Positions 1 to 6,455 of a stretch of DNA of 7,138 nt are shown here, piece after piece. The translations under genes were made by a program, and so were the position numbers. Source of the DNA: Betaproteobacteria bacterium (GTDB lineage Bacteria; Pseudomonadota; Gammaproteobacteria; Burkholderiales; Nitrosomonadaceae). The notes beneath the pieces are model-generated. The model was not told the DNA's origin, made no database searches, and saw nothing but the letters and a program-made list of their open reading frames with translations. The number at the start of each line of letters is the position of its first letter. Position 1 is the stretch's first letter. The stretch spans positions 1-7,138 of the forward strand of contig JAHZIU010000041.1 in NCBI GenBank assembly GCA_022601315.1, in the 5' to 3' direction.

Positions 1-442
1 TCGTATTGTCGTGGATACACTACAAGGCAGAATGCCCGCTTATGTCAACACTGGCCTGAATGTTGCGCATGTAGATGATATTGCGAATGGCCATTTATTG
101 GCTTATGAACATGGAAAACCGGGTGAACGATACATTCTGGGCGGCGATAATATGACTTTATTTGAAATTCTGCAAACAATCGATAAAATTGCGGCAAAAC
201 CAACGAAACGTATTAATTTACCGGTCAACTTAATGTTACCCATTGCCTGGACAATGGAGAAAATTGCAGCACTAACACATAAAGAACCGCGCGCAACACT
301 TGACAGTATTCGTATGGCAAAAAAAATCATGTATTTTACCAGTGACAAAGCCCAACGTGAATTAGGTTATCAACATCGACCGGCAACGGAAGCACTAAAA
401 GACGCGATAGTCTGGTTCAGAGAAAATAACTACTGCAGCTAA
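1..442 (+). CDS. hpnA: Hopanoid-associated sugar epimerase HpnA-like, C-terminal part (5' end outside window)
   Basis: This is the last 146 codons of an NAD(P)-dependent epimerase/dehydratase (extended SDR superfamily). The frame is open from base 2 to a TAA at 440-442 and runs off the left edge, so the GTG at 11 is an internal valine and not a start. The Rossmann-fold NAD site and the YxxxK catalytic motif lie outside the window. What is visible resembles the HpnA subgroup: GRMPAYVNTGLNVAHVDD followed by GERYILGG, and a C-terminal helix with ELGYQHRPATEALKDA. HpnA-type genes are found in hopanoid producers, where they are thought to act on the sugar part of hopanoid side chains. Full-length members have about 330 residues, so a bit under half is present. 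Family assignment is strong. The exact substrate is inferred, and a dihydroflavonol-reductase-like relative is the main alternative. Confidence 0.85.
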   Translation, partial: RIVVDTLQGRMPAYVNTGLNVAHVDDIANGHLLAYEHGKPGERYILGGDNMTLFEILQTIDKIAAKPTKRINLPVNLMLPIAWTMEKIAALTHKEPRATLDSIRMAKKIMYFTSDKAQRELGYQHRPATEALKDAIVWFRENNYCS

Positions 443-725
443 TTCTGTACATTCTTACAACATTGTTACACAGCTGCCGTAGCCACTGCGTGCAGTCAAA
501 GACCCCACCTACTCCAGTTCCTACACTACATTTCCAGAGTAGTTAAAGAAATAGCGGTAATACCTTTGTATTAGCGTAATTGAAACAAACGCGTTACTGG
601 TAAGCTTACCCTCGCAATCAGACAAATAATATCTCCCAGATAAAAGTTTATGATATTTTGTTATCCTGATATCTATCGACTTACGCTTAGCTTACTAGTA
701 ATGGTCGATCGACATTAAGAATGGA

Positions 726-751
726 CGTCAGGAAACATCAGTTTCTTGACG
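726..751 (+). repeat. 11-bp hairpin in the leader of the PP0621-like gene
   Basis: CGTCAGGAAAC (726-736) pairs with GTTTCTTGACG (741-751) across an ATCA loop, giving 11 pairs of which one is G-U. It ends 18 bases before the GGAGG at 770-774. No T-run follows, so it is a poor intrinsic terminator and more likely a leader or mRNA-stability element, or an operator. Confidence 0.5.
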
Positions 752-769
752 CCTAGTAAACATCTTATC

Positions 770-774
770 GGAGG
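770..774 (+). promoter_or_regulatory. Shine-Dalgarno GGAGG for the PP0621-like gene
   Basis: A perfect GGAGG core sits six bases before the GTG at 781. This supports a GTG start and the reality of this small gene. The downstream pilS and pilR starts lack comparable sites, so this is the strongest translation signal in the operon. Confidence 0.8.
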
Positions 775-780
775 TACATA

Positions 781-1011
781 GTGTTTGGAAAATTAATTTT
801 TTTTGTAATTATTGCATTACTGATTTATTGGATTATCAAGAGTCGTCAGCCTGAAGATACAGAAACTGATTCGCCGTCTGAGGCCATTGAAGACATGGTC
901 CGTTGCACACACTGCGGGGTACATTTACCTAAAAGTGAAAGTATTGCCAGCGACGACCTGTTTTTTTGCAGTGACGAACATCGCCATCAACATTTAGAAG
1001 CATCAGAATAA
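781..1011 (+). CDS. PP0621-family small membrane protein with zinc-ribbon motif
   Basis: A 76-residue protein begins with GTG behind a perfect GGAGG. Residues 4-19 form one hydrophobic membrane helix (FGKLIFFVIIALLIYWII), followed by a short acidic linker. The C-terminal part carries the motif MVRCTHCGVHLPKSE (Cys42, Cys45), then FFCSDEHR (Cys63 with His67), a likely single zinc site facing the cytoplasm or membrane surface. This layout matches the conserved PP0621 family, which often lies directly before pilS in gamma- and betaproteobacteria. No function has been established. Its fixed position and 8-base gap to pilS suggest co-expression with, and perhaps a role close to, the PilS sensor. 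Family call is firm; role unknown. Confidence 0.88.
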   Translation: MFGKLIFFVIIALLIYWIIKSRQPEDTETDSPSEAIEDMVRCTHCGVHLPKSESIASDDLFFCSDEHRHQHLEASE

Positions 1012-1019
1012 ATTAAATA

Positions 1020-2639
1020 GTGATTACTTATCCCGCGCTATCACATAAAGCCAAATTATGGCCTTCAGAATCTGGTTATTCGGATCAATTCTGGCGATCA
1101 CTACTTTTCTTTAGTAGTTATCGCATTGTGGTAGATATTGGGCTGATTACAACCACATGGGTATTTCACCTGACAAACTTTGGGGCCTATCACTACAGTC
1201 TTTTTTTACAGGCCGTATTAGGACATATCCTGTTTAGTAGCGCATCCATTTTAATGATTAAGCAGCGTAAACCTGATTTTGATTCGCAATTAACGCTGCA
1301 GGTAATGGGTGATATTTTTTTCATTTGTCTCATGATTTATGCAAGTGGCGGCATTCATAGCGGTTTAGGTATCTTGCTCATGGTCTCACTGGCAGGCTCA
1401 GGGCTAATCAGTCGTGGACGTTTAGCTTTGTTTTTTGCAGCCATTGCTGCCATCGGTGTGTTACTACAGGAAACTTACGCTTCTTTTTCTATTCCCGGCT
1501 ATTCGGCGCAGTATACACATGCAGGTTTGCTAAGCATGGGTTATTTTGCTGTCGCCTGGCTGGCGCATCAACTTGCCACCTACGCACTTGCCAGCGAAAA
1601 ACTGGCATTGGAACGTGGTACAGATCTTGCCAATATGGCCCAAGTAAATCAACTGGTGATTCAGGATCTGCAAGAAGGTATTTTGGTTGTCGATAAAAAC
1701 GGCGATATCAAGCAGCGTAATGCCTACGCAGAAAAACTGATTGGTCTGCAGCCAGATGCCGATGAAACTGAACAAGCCAAGCTTGCTGATTATGTCCCCG
1801 TCTTAGCAACTCGATTGGCAACCTGGCGAGACAACACAAACACAAGATTTGATCTATTACGCTTACCCAATAGCAATACCATTGTAAGAACGCGTTTTGT
1901 GCCAATAAAAACAAACAGTCGTGCTGGCGTAGTAATTTTTCTCGAAGACATGAGTCGCATTCAGGCACAGGTACAACAACTAAAACTGGCTGCGCTGGGG
2001 CGTCTGTCAGCGAACATTGCACATGAAATTCGCAACCCCTTATCATCAATTAACCATGCGGCAGAGCTTCTGCAAGAAGAACAGTCGTCAAACCCAACAC
2101 ATGCTCGATTGCTACGTATTATTAGTAACAATACACAACGTCTTAACAAAATCGTGCAAGATGTATTACAACTTAATCGCCGGGATACGGCTCAAACAGA
2201 AACAATCGATGCCGTTCTTTTCATTCGTAATTTTATTGAGGATTTTTGTCATACTGAAAAAATCAATCCTGAGGTATTCATACTGGAAGTATCAGAATCA
2301 CACTTGATTAACTTCGACAGCGGTCACCTCAATCAGATTTTATGGAATTTATGCCGTAATGCCTGGCGCCATTGCCGTCAGCAGAAAGACAGTATTCGCA
2401 TCAAATTAACCAAAGCTAACCGAGCAAACAACATCTATCTGGATGTACTGGATGACGGTTCAGGTGTTTCCCCTCAACAACTTAAACAATTATTTGAGCC
2501 ATTTTTCACAACCGCACCAAGTGGTACGGGTTTGGGATTGTATATTGCACGTGAAATGTGTGAGACAAACCATGCCTCACTCGAATATATTGAAAACCTG
2601 ACGGGCGGGCATTTTAGAATTATTTTTAAAGAATTTTAA
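1020..2639 (+). CDS. pilS: Sensor histidine kinase PilS, type IV pilus regulation
   Basis: This 539-residue inner-membrane kinase has the PilS layout: about six membrane helices in residues 27-190, a PAS-like sensor region at about 205-315, a HisKA domain, then an ATP-binding domain. The H-box LGRLSANIAHEIRNPL places the phosphorylated histidine at His335. The N-box shows Asn443 and Asn447, the G1 box is DDGSG (about 478-482), the F-box is FEPFFTT (492-498) and the G2 box is GTGLGL (502-507), so all catalytic boxes are intact. In the family, PilS senses pilin in the membrane and controls PilR phosphorylation. The start is a GTG eight bases after the previous stop with no good ribosome binding site, so translation is probably coupled. 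No alternative start is seen before the first helix. The pilR gene follows after three bases. Confidence 0.95.
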   Translation: MITYPALSHKAKLWPSESGYSDQFWRSLLFFSSYRIVVDIGLITTTWVFHLTNFGAYHYSLFLQAVLGHILFSSASILMIKQRKPDFDSQLTLQVMGDIFFICLMIYASGGIHSGLGILLMVSLAGSGLISRGRLALFFAAIAAIGVLLQETYASFSIPGYSAQYTHAGLLSMGYFAVAWLAHQLATYALASEKLALERGTDLANMAQVNQLVIQDLQEGILVVDKNGDIKQRNAYAEKLIGLQPDADETEQAKLADYVPVLATRLATWRDNTNTRFDLLRLPNSNTIVRTRFVPIKTNSRAGVVIFLEDMSRIQAQVQQLKLAALGRLSANIAHEIRNPLSSINHAAELLQEEQSSNPTHARLLRIISNNTQRLNKIVQDVLQLNRRDTAQTETIDAVLFIRNFIEDFCHTEKINPEVFILEVSESHLINFDSGHLNQILWNLCRNAWRHCRQQKDSIRIKLTKANRANNIYLDVLDDGSGVSPQQLKQLFEPFFTTAPSGTGLGLYIAREMCETNHASLEYIENLTGGHFRIIFKEF

Positions 2640-2642
2640 ATC

Positions 2643-4067
2643 ATGCAGCCCGTTGATAACCAAATTGCACCATCACACAACAACAATAACTCCCCACATG
2701 TACTGATTGTTGATGATGAGCCAGACATTATTGAACTGCTCGAATTGACATTAGCACGCATGGGTATGGATGTTGTCAGCACTATGAACATCAATGATGC
2801 CAAACAATCGTTACAATCCCATCAATTTCATCTATGTCTCACAGACATGCATCTACCGGATGGCGATGGTCTCGATCTAGTCAAACACATTGTCAACCAC
2901 TGCGCCGATTTACCTGTTGCTGTAATCACCGCCTACGGCACTACAGAAAACGCTGTCGCAGCACTTAAGGCTGGCGCGTTCGATTATCTGGCCAAACCTG
3001 TATCGCTTAAACAATTACGCGCTCTGGTTAAATCCGCGCTCAGTTTACCACCCATTAAAGCTGAGGCTGAAGTTGTAACAGCCGCACCAAGCAAAACAAA
3101 ACAACGTGCCCTGCTGGGTGAATCACCACCCATGCATCAATTACGCACAACCATAGAAAAACTATCACGCAGCCAGGCTGCTGTGTATATCAGTGGCGAA
3201 TCAGGCAGCGGAAAAGAACTCGCAGCCAGAATGATTCATGAAAGAAGTGCACGACGTGAACAGGCATTTATTCCGGTAAACTGTGGCGCAATTCCGGAAA
3301 ATCTAATGGAAAGTGAATTCTTTGGTTATAAAAGAGGCGCTTTTACCGGCGCAGATAAAGATCAAAAGGGTTTCTTCCAAGCGGCTGACGGTGGCACTTT
3401 ATTCCTTGATGAAGTAGCTGATTTACCACTAGCCATGCAGGTTAAACTGCTCAGAGTTATACAGGAAAAGAAAGTCAGAAGTATTGGGGACACACAGGAA
3501 GAGCAGATAGATGTCCGCATCATTAGCGCTACCCATAAAAAGCTCAATGATTGTGTCGAAGAGGGACAATTTCGCCAGGACCTGTATTATCGACTCAATG
3601 TAATTGAGTTAAACATGCCGCCACTGCGCACAATGCGCGAAGACATTCCACTAATCGCTAAAACTATACTCGCCCAGCTATGCGAAGAAACCGGCAGGCC
3701 AAACTGTTATCTCAAGAAAGACGCCATAACCACATTAACTGAATACGATTACCCCGGCAATGTCCGAGAACTGGAAAACATTCTGGAACGCACATTAGCA
3801 CTATGCGCAGATGAAAAAATTGGTAAAAATGAATTACAATTAGCGCCTAAAGAATCGCCGTCAAATACTGCCGACGCAGTACAAACCACTGCCAGTGAAG
3901 GCCTACCACTACAAGATTATCTCGATCGGCTGGAAAAAGAATCCATCATCAAGGCGTTGGAACAAAGTAAGTATAACCGCACAGCAGCAGCCAAAACTTT
4001 AGGCATTACCGTCCGTTCCATGCGCTATCGCATGGAACGGCTCGGACTCAACGAAAAGAAAAACTAG
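2643..4067 (+). CDS. pilR: Sigma-54-dependent response regulator PilR (NtrC family)
   Basis: This 474-residue cytoplasmic activator has three domains. The receiver (about 18-130) has the acidic pair Asp24/Asp25, phospho-acceptor Asp68, Thr96 and Lys118. The AAA+ domain (about 157-390) has Walker A GESGSGKE (185-192), the sigma-54 contact loop GAFTGA (232-237), Walker B GGTLFLDE (250-257) and the arginine-finger segment FRQDLYYRL (310-318). The C-terminal Fis-type helix-turn-helix spans about 431-470. As the partner of PilS it should bind upstream of sigma-54 promoters, classically that of the pilin gene, which is not in this window. It starts with ATG three bases after the pilS stop, with only a weak AAAG upstream, which implies coupling. 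Its TAG overlaps the stop of the facing ctaA gene. Confidence 0.95.
   Translation: MQPVDNQIAPSHNNNNSPHVLIVDDEPDIIELLELTLARMGMDVVSTMNINDAKQSLQSHQFHLCLTDMHLPDGDGLDLVKHIVNHCADLPVAVITAYGTTENAVAALKAGAFDYLAKPVSLKQLRALVKSALSLPPIKAEAEVVTAAPSKTKQRALLGESPPMHQLRTTIEKLSRSQAAVYISGESGSGKELAARMIHERSARREQAFIPVNCGAIPENLMESEFFGYKRGAFTGADKDQKGFFQAADGGTLFLDEVADLPLAMQVKLLRVIQEKKVRSIGDTQEEQIDVRIISATHKKLNDCVEEGQFRQDLYYRLNVIELNMPPLRTMREDIPLIAKTILAQLCEETGRPNCYLKKDAITTLTEYDYPGNVRELENILERTLALCADEKIGKNELQLAPKESPSNTADAVQTTASEGLPLQDYLDRLEKESIIKALEQSKYNRTAAAKTLGITVRSMRYRMERLGLNEKKN
4013..4040. repeat. Perfect 12-bp inverted repeat with 4-base loop inside the pilR 3' end
   Basis: CCGTTCCATGCG (4013-4024) and CGCATGGAACGG (4029-4040) are exact reverse complements around a CTAT loop. 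The repeat codes for residues V457 to R466 of the PilR helix-turn-helix (RSMRYRMER), so protein constraint explains part of it. It ends 24 bases before the shared stop codons of pilR and ctaA. No T-run follows on either strand, so a classic intrinsic terminator is not supported. A role in stopping or stabilising both convergent transcripts is inference. Confidence 0.75.
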
Positions 4068-5089
4068 GGCTTACGCAATCGATGACTGACCCACAACGCC
4101 GCAGCAAAAAGCAACACTGCCCCACCTTGATGCGCAGCAGCTAATGGAATGGGTACAAAATTCAATAAGGTTGCAATGCCAAGACTGATCTGTATCGCCA
4201 ACATAATCAGTAATAGATGACAAGCCAAACGTGTTGTACTGGGCAATTCAGCTTTCATCGCTTTAAACCAGAATAATGGCACCAAAAAAGCCAATATCCA
4301 GGCTATCAAACGGTGATCAAACTGTACTGTAGCCATATTATCAAAGAAATTTCGATACCACGGCTCCAACATAAAAATTTCAGGCGGTATAAAATGTCCA
4401 TTCATTAACGGAAAGGTATTGTAGGCTAATCCGGCGCGTATACCCGCAACAAATCCACCAGACAGGACCATTACGAAAATTAATGACGTCAGCCCAATTG
4501 AGAAACGTCGTAAACTTTGTAATTGCTTAGTCATTTGTTGATGACCGCCCTCTGGCGACAACAAATCCAGTGCGACCCAGAACAATGCAGCAAAGATGAC
4601 AAATGCCAAGCCTAAATGCGCAGTAAGACGGTATTGGCTAACATGCGGATTATCCACTAGTCCACTCATCACCATATACCAACCCATAAAGCCCTGCAAT
4701 CCCCCTAAAACAAACATGCCGGTCAGCTTAAGTCCTAACGGCTTATCAATTTGTTTTTTAATTAAAAAATAAACAAATGGCACAAAAAATACGACGCCGA
4801 TAAGTCGCCCCAGCAATCGGTGGAAATATTCCCACCAGAAAATACTTTTAAATTCGTCGACACTCATACCTTTATTGATTTGTTGATATTGTGGCGACGC
4901 ACGGTATTTTTCCAGCATTTCATCCCAGTCTCCCTGGGTAATAGGCGGCATGGTGCCAATAATCGGCTGCCACTCAACAATAGATAAGCCCGAGTCAGTC
5001 AATCGTGTAACACCACCAACAACAACCATTGCAAACACTAGGACACAACAAATTAATAACCAAACAGCAATAGGTTTCTGCATAACCAT
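4064..5089 (-). CDS. ctaA: Heme A synthase, COX15/CtaA family (mitochondrial/alphaproteobacterial type)
   Basis: This 341-residue membrane protein converts heme O to heme A for aa3-type cytochrome c oxidases. About eight helices are visible (near 7-26, 94-112, 122-142, 155-177, 197-220, 260-277, 287-307 and 314-335). The four expected heme-ligand histidines are present: His90 in [11 protein letters not shown], His158 in [10 protein letters not shown], His259 in FDHRLIAW and His320 in AAAHQGGA, along with Glu87. The first loop reads [18 protein letters not shown] and lacks the cysteine pair of other CtaA groups, which is the mitochondrial COX15/alphaproteobacterial style. No oxidase or heme O synthase gene is adjacent. 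It lies 67 bases after smpB on the same strand and may be co-transcribed. The start could be the ATG at 5089 or the in-frame ATG two codons later; neither has a clear ribosome binding site. Confidence 0.95.
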   Translation of the reverse strand: MVMQKPIAVWLLICCVLVFAMVVVGGVTRLTDSGLSIVEWQPIIGTMPPITQGDWDEMLEKYRASPQYQQINKGMSVDEFKSIFWWEYFHRLLGRLIGVVFFVPFVYFLIKKQIDKPLGLKLTGMFVLGGLQGFMGWYMVMSGLVDNPHVSQYRLTAHLGLAFVIFAALFWVALDLLSPEGGHQQMTKQLQSLRRFSIGLTSLIFVMVLSGGFVAGIRAGLAYNTFPLMNGHFIPPEIFMLEPWYRNFFDNMATVQFDHRLIAWILAFLVPLFWFKAMKAELPSTTRLACHLLLIMLAIQISLGIATLLNFVPIPLAAAHQGGAVLLFAAALWVSHRLRKP

Positions 5090-5156
5090 TTAAATGAGTA
5101 AAATAATTTTGAAGTTTAAATTGAATTGATAATCGCTTAATACATTACTTGATATA

Positions 5157-5600
5157 TTATTTGGCACGCATGATGCGTTGTTTATCACGTGCCCATTCTT
5201 TCTGTTTTTCTGACTCACGTTTATCATGTAGTTTCTTACCTTTGGCCAATCCGATTTCCAACTTAATTCTACCTGCTTTATAATGCAGGTCTAATGGCAC
5301 AATCGTAAAACCTGCACGCTCAGATTTCCCAATAAGTCGGTTTATCTGTTCAGCATGCAATAATAACTTACGCGTTCGAATTGGATCAGGATTAATATGC
5401 GTCGATGCTGTTTTCAGCGGACTAACATGACAACCAATGAGGTATAATTCACCGTTACGGATGATAACATAGGCTTCTTTTAATTGAACTCGCCCAGCAC
5501 GGATGGCTTTGACTTCCCAACCTTCCAACACCAGCCCAGTTTCATATTTTTCCTCGATAAAATAATCGTGAAAAGCTTTTTTATTTTGGATAATACTCAT
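5157..5600 (-). CDS. smpB: SsrA-binding protein SmpB
   Basis: This 147-residue protein binds tmRNA and brings it to stalled ribosomes for trans-translation and tagging of incomplete proteins. Characteristic segments are present: [27 protein letters not shown] near the N-terminus, [18 protein letters not shown] in the middle, and [29 protein letters not shown] at the C-terminus, the basic tail that enters the mRNA channel. It is about a dozen residues shorter than the E. coli protein, all at the N-terminus before the core barrel. The only usable start is the ATG at 5600, because an in-frame stop lies ten codons upstream with no start between. No good ribosome binding site is visible. The tmRNA gene itself is not in the window. 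The gene diverges from ratA. Confidence 0.96.
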   Translation of the reverse strand: MSIIQNKKAFHDYFIEEKYETGLVLEGWEVKAIRAGRVQLKEAYVIIRNGELYLIGCHVSPLKTASTHINPDPIRTRKLLLHAEQINRLIGKSERAGFTIVPLDLHYKAGRIKLEIGLAKGKKLHDKRESEKQKEWARDKQRIMRAK

Positions 5601-5623
5601 AAAGGACAGGACAAGCGTCTAAG

Positions 5624-5657
5624 TAGCGTTTTTAACATTTAGCGTATTTTATCAGTT
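5624..5657. repeat. Imperfect tandem repeat in the smpB-ratA divergent region
   Basis: Two adjacent copies begin with TAGCGT and continue with T/A-rich tails: TAGCGTTTTTAACATT (5624-5639) and TAGCGTATTTTATCAGTT (5640-5657). They lie between the divergent smpB and ratA starts. They could be an operator or simply low-complexity promoter DNA. Confidence 0.4.
5646..5654 (-). promoter_or_regulatory. Possible extended -10 promoter for smpB
   Basis: Read on the minus strand, TGATAAAAT gives a TG-N-TAAAAT extended -10 element, one base from TATAAT, about 46 bases before the smpB ATG. No convincing -35 is seen. It overlaps the second TAGCGT repeat. Confidence 0.3.
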
Positions 5658-5680
5658 TTTAAGCATGACCTCATTGAAGC

Positions 5681-5687
5681 GAGGTGA
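5681..5687 (+). promoter_or_regulatory. Shine-Dalgarno GAGGTGA that fixes the ratA start at 5696
   Basis: GAGGTGA matches the 16S rRNA tail well and lies eight bases before the ATG at 5696. The in-frame GTG at 5684 is inside this site and cannot be the start it serves. ACCTC at 5668-5672 can pair with GAGGT at 5681-5685 across an 8-base loop and partly hide the site. Confidence 0.7.
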
Positions 5688-5695
5688 TTTACTTT

Positions 5696-6133
5696 ATGGC
5701 AGAAATAGAAAAATCAGTATTAGTAGAATATTCAGCCAGTCAGATGTTTGCATTGGTTGATGCAGTGGAAAATTACCCAGAATTTCTGCCATGGTGTGGC
5801 GGCACATCCGTAGACCATCAGAATGAAACCATTACGCATGCAACCGTCAACATCAACTATCATCATGTCAAACACAGTTTTACTACAGAAAATAAACGCC
5901 AGCCCCCTGACCTGATTGAAATGACACTGTTGGACGGGCCGTTTGAACACTTGGACGGTCACTGGCGTTTTACGCCATTATCGGACAAAGCCTGCAAAAT
6001 TGAATTCCGCCTACATTATACTTTTTCTCATAAAATTTTAGAGAAACTGGTCGGACCGGTATTTCATATGATCGCCAATAGTTTTGTAGAATCGTTCATT
6101 GAACGTGCAGATGCCGTATATAAAGATTCATGA
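5696..6133 (+). CDS. ratA: RatA-family START/COQ10-like protein
   Basis: From the ATG at 5696 this is a 145-residue SRPBCC (START-like) protein of the RatA/COQ10 family. Family marks include IEKSVLVEYSASQMFALV at the N-terminus, the segment ENYPEFLPWCGG, DGPFEHLDGHWRF in the middle strands, and a long C-terminal helix VGPVFHMIANSFVESFIERA. In E. coli RatA was described as a toxin that binds 50S subunits and blocks subunit joining. Mitochondrial and other homologues bind coenzyme Q and aid respiration, so the ubiquinone-related role is an equally good reading. It diverges from smpB, the usual neighbour in gammaproteobacteria, and overlaps ratB by four bases (ATGA). The start is chosen by the GAGGTGA site; an in-frame GTG twelve bases upstream lies within that site. 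Confidence 0.92.
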   Translation: MAEIEKSVLVEYSASQMFALVDAVENYPEFLPWCGGTSVDHQNETITHATVNINYHHVKHSFTTENKRQPPDLIEMTLLDGPFEHLDGHWRFTPLSDKACKIEFRLHYTFSHKILEKLVGPVFHMIANSFVESFIERADAVYKDS

Positions 6134-6435
6134 CCGCATTTATTGACATTGAAGTAGCCTACGCGCCGCTTCAAAAAGATAAACAAATACTAAAACAACT
6201 GCGCGTTCCAACAGGCGCAACTGTAGAACAAGCAATAAAGCTGTCGAAACTGATAGACGAATTTCCCGAAATAGATCTGTTAAAAAACAAAATCGGTATC
6301 TTCAGCAAATTCACACAGCGTGATACCATATTACAAAGTATGGATCGAGTTGAAATCTATCGACCACTAAAAATAGATCCTAAAGAAGCCCGAAGAATTC
6401 GCGCAAAAACAAAGAAAACTGATAATAACAATTAG
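6130..6435 (+). CDS. ratB: RnfH-family ubiquitin-fold protein RatB
   Basis: This 101-residue protein belongs to the RnfH/RatB family, which has a ubiquitin-like beta-grasp fold. Recognisable stretches are IDIEVAYAPLQKDKQ at the start, VPTGATVEQAIKLSKL, the conserved EFPEIDLLKNKIGIFSK, and DRVEIYRPLKIDPKEARR near the end, followed by a lysine-rich tail. It lacks the C-terminal diglycine of ubiquitin-like modifiers or sulfur carriers. The biochemical role is not established: the name RnfH comes from linkage to electron-transport rnf genes elsewhere, and despite the RatAB name RatB has not been shown to be an antitoxin. Its ATG overlaps the ratA stop, so the two are translationally coupled. Confidence 0.93.
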   Translation: MTAFIDIEVAYAPLQKDKQILKQLRVPTGATVEQAIKLSKLIDEFPEIDLLKNKIGIFSKFTQRDTILQSMDRVEIYRPLKIDPKEARRIRAKTKKTDNNN

Positions 6436-6436
6436 C

Positions 6437-6455
6437 CATAGGATAATGACCTATG
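6437..6455 (+). repeat. Short hairpin between ratB and the next small gene
   Basis: CATAGG (6437-6442) pairs with CCTATG (6450-6455) around a 7-base loop. It starts two bases after the ratB stop and covers the ATG at 6446 and the only AGGA-like site nearby. No T-run follows. If the downstream start is at 6464, the hairpin lies just before it. Confidence 0.4.

Larger units (their letters stand above)
443..780. other. Gene-free stretch with a cluster of short palindromes, upstream of the pil operon
   Basis: About 340 bases hold no convincing gene. There is no clear intrinsic terminator for the upstream epimerase gene and no clear -35/-10 pair. Several short perfect inverted repeats are present: TAATAC-cttt-GTATTA (558-573), GGTAAGCTTACC (599-610), TTACTAGTAA (692-701), GTCGATCGAC (704-713) and an 11-bp hairpin (726-751). 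The ten-base motif TTACTRGTAA occurs twice (594-603 and 692-701). Two tiny open frames, MVDRH (701-718) and MDVRKHQFLDA (721-756), follow each other just before the first pil-operon gene. The stretch probably contains the operon promoter and leader, but this is inference. Confidence 0.5.

Noticed and set aside
485..496. Short dyad ACTGC-GT-GCAGT after the epimerase gene
   Set aside because: The 2-base loop cannot form a hairpin and no T-run follows, so it is not a terminator; it may be chance.
443..780. A tRNA, tmRNA or other known RNA gene in the left intergenic region
   Set aside because: There is no T-arm GTTCGA core, no CCA-end acceptor stem, and no tmRNA-like 5' or 3' end in this stretch or in 6674-7101.
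1530..2307. Several frames of 60-115 codons on both strands inside pilS
   Set aside because: They lie within the fully conserved kinase gene, have no domain character and no ribosome binding sites, and are explained as shadows of the coding frame.
5161..5177. Sigma-54 promoter-like sequence TTGGCACGCATGATGCG on the plus strand
   Set aside because: It has GG and GC at the right distance, and PilR is a sigma-54 activator. But it lies in the 3' end of smpB, where the bases are set by the conserved IMRAK ending and stop, it would fire antisense into smpB, and no PilR-type site is evident beside it.
5684..5695. GTG at 5684 as the ratA start
   Set aside because: This GTG is part of the GAGGTGA ribosome binding site that is correctly spaced for the ATG at 5696, and the MAEIEKSV start fits the family.
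5696..6435. ratA-ratB as a true toxin-antitoxin pair or a defence system
   Set aside because: The names suggest a pair, but RatA is a conserved COQ10-like protein, RatB has not been shown to neutralise it, and the smpB neighbourhood is ordinary housekeeping context.
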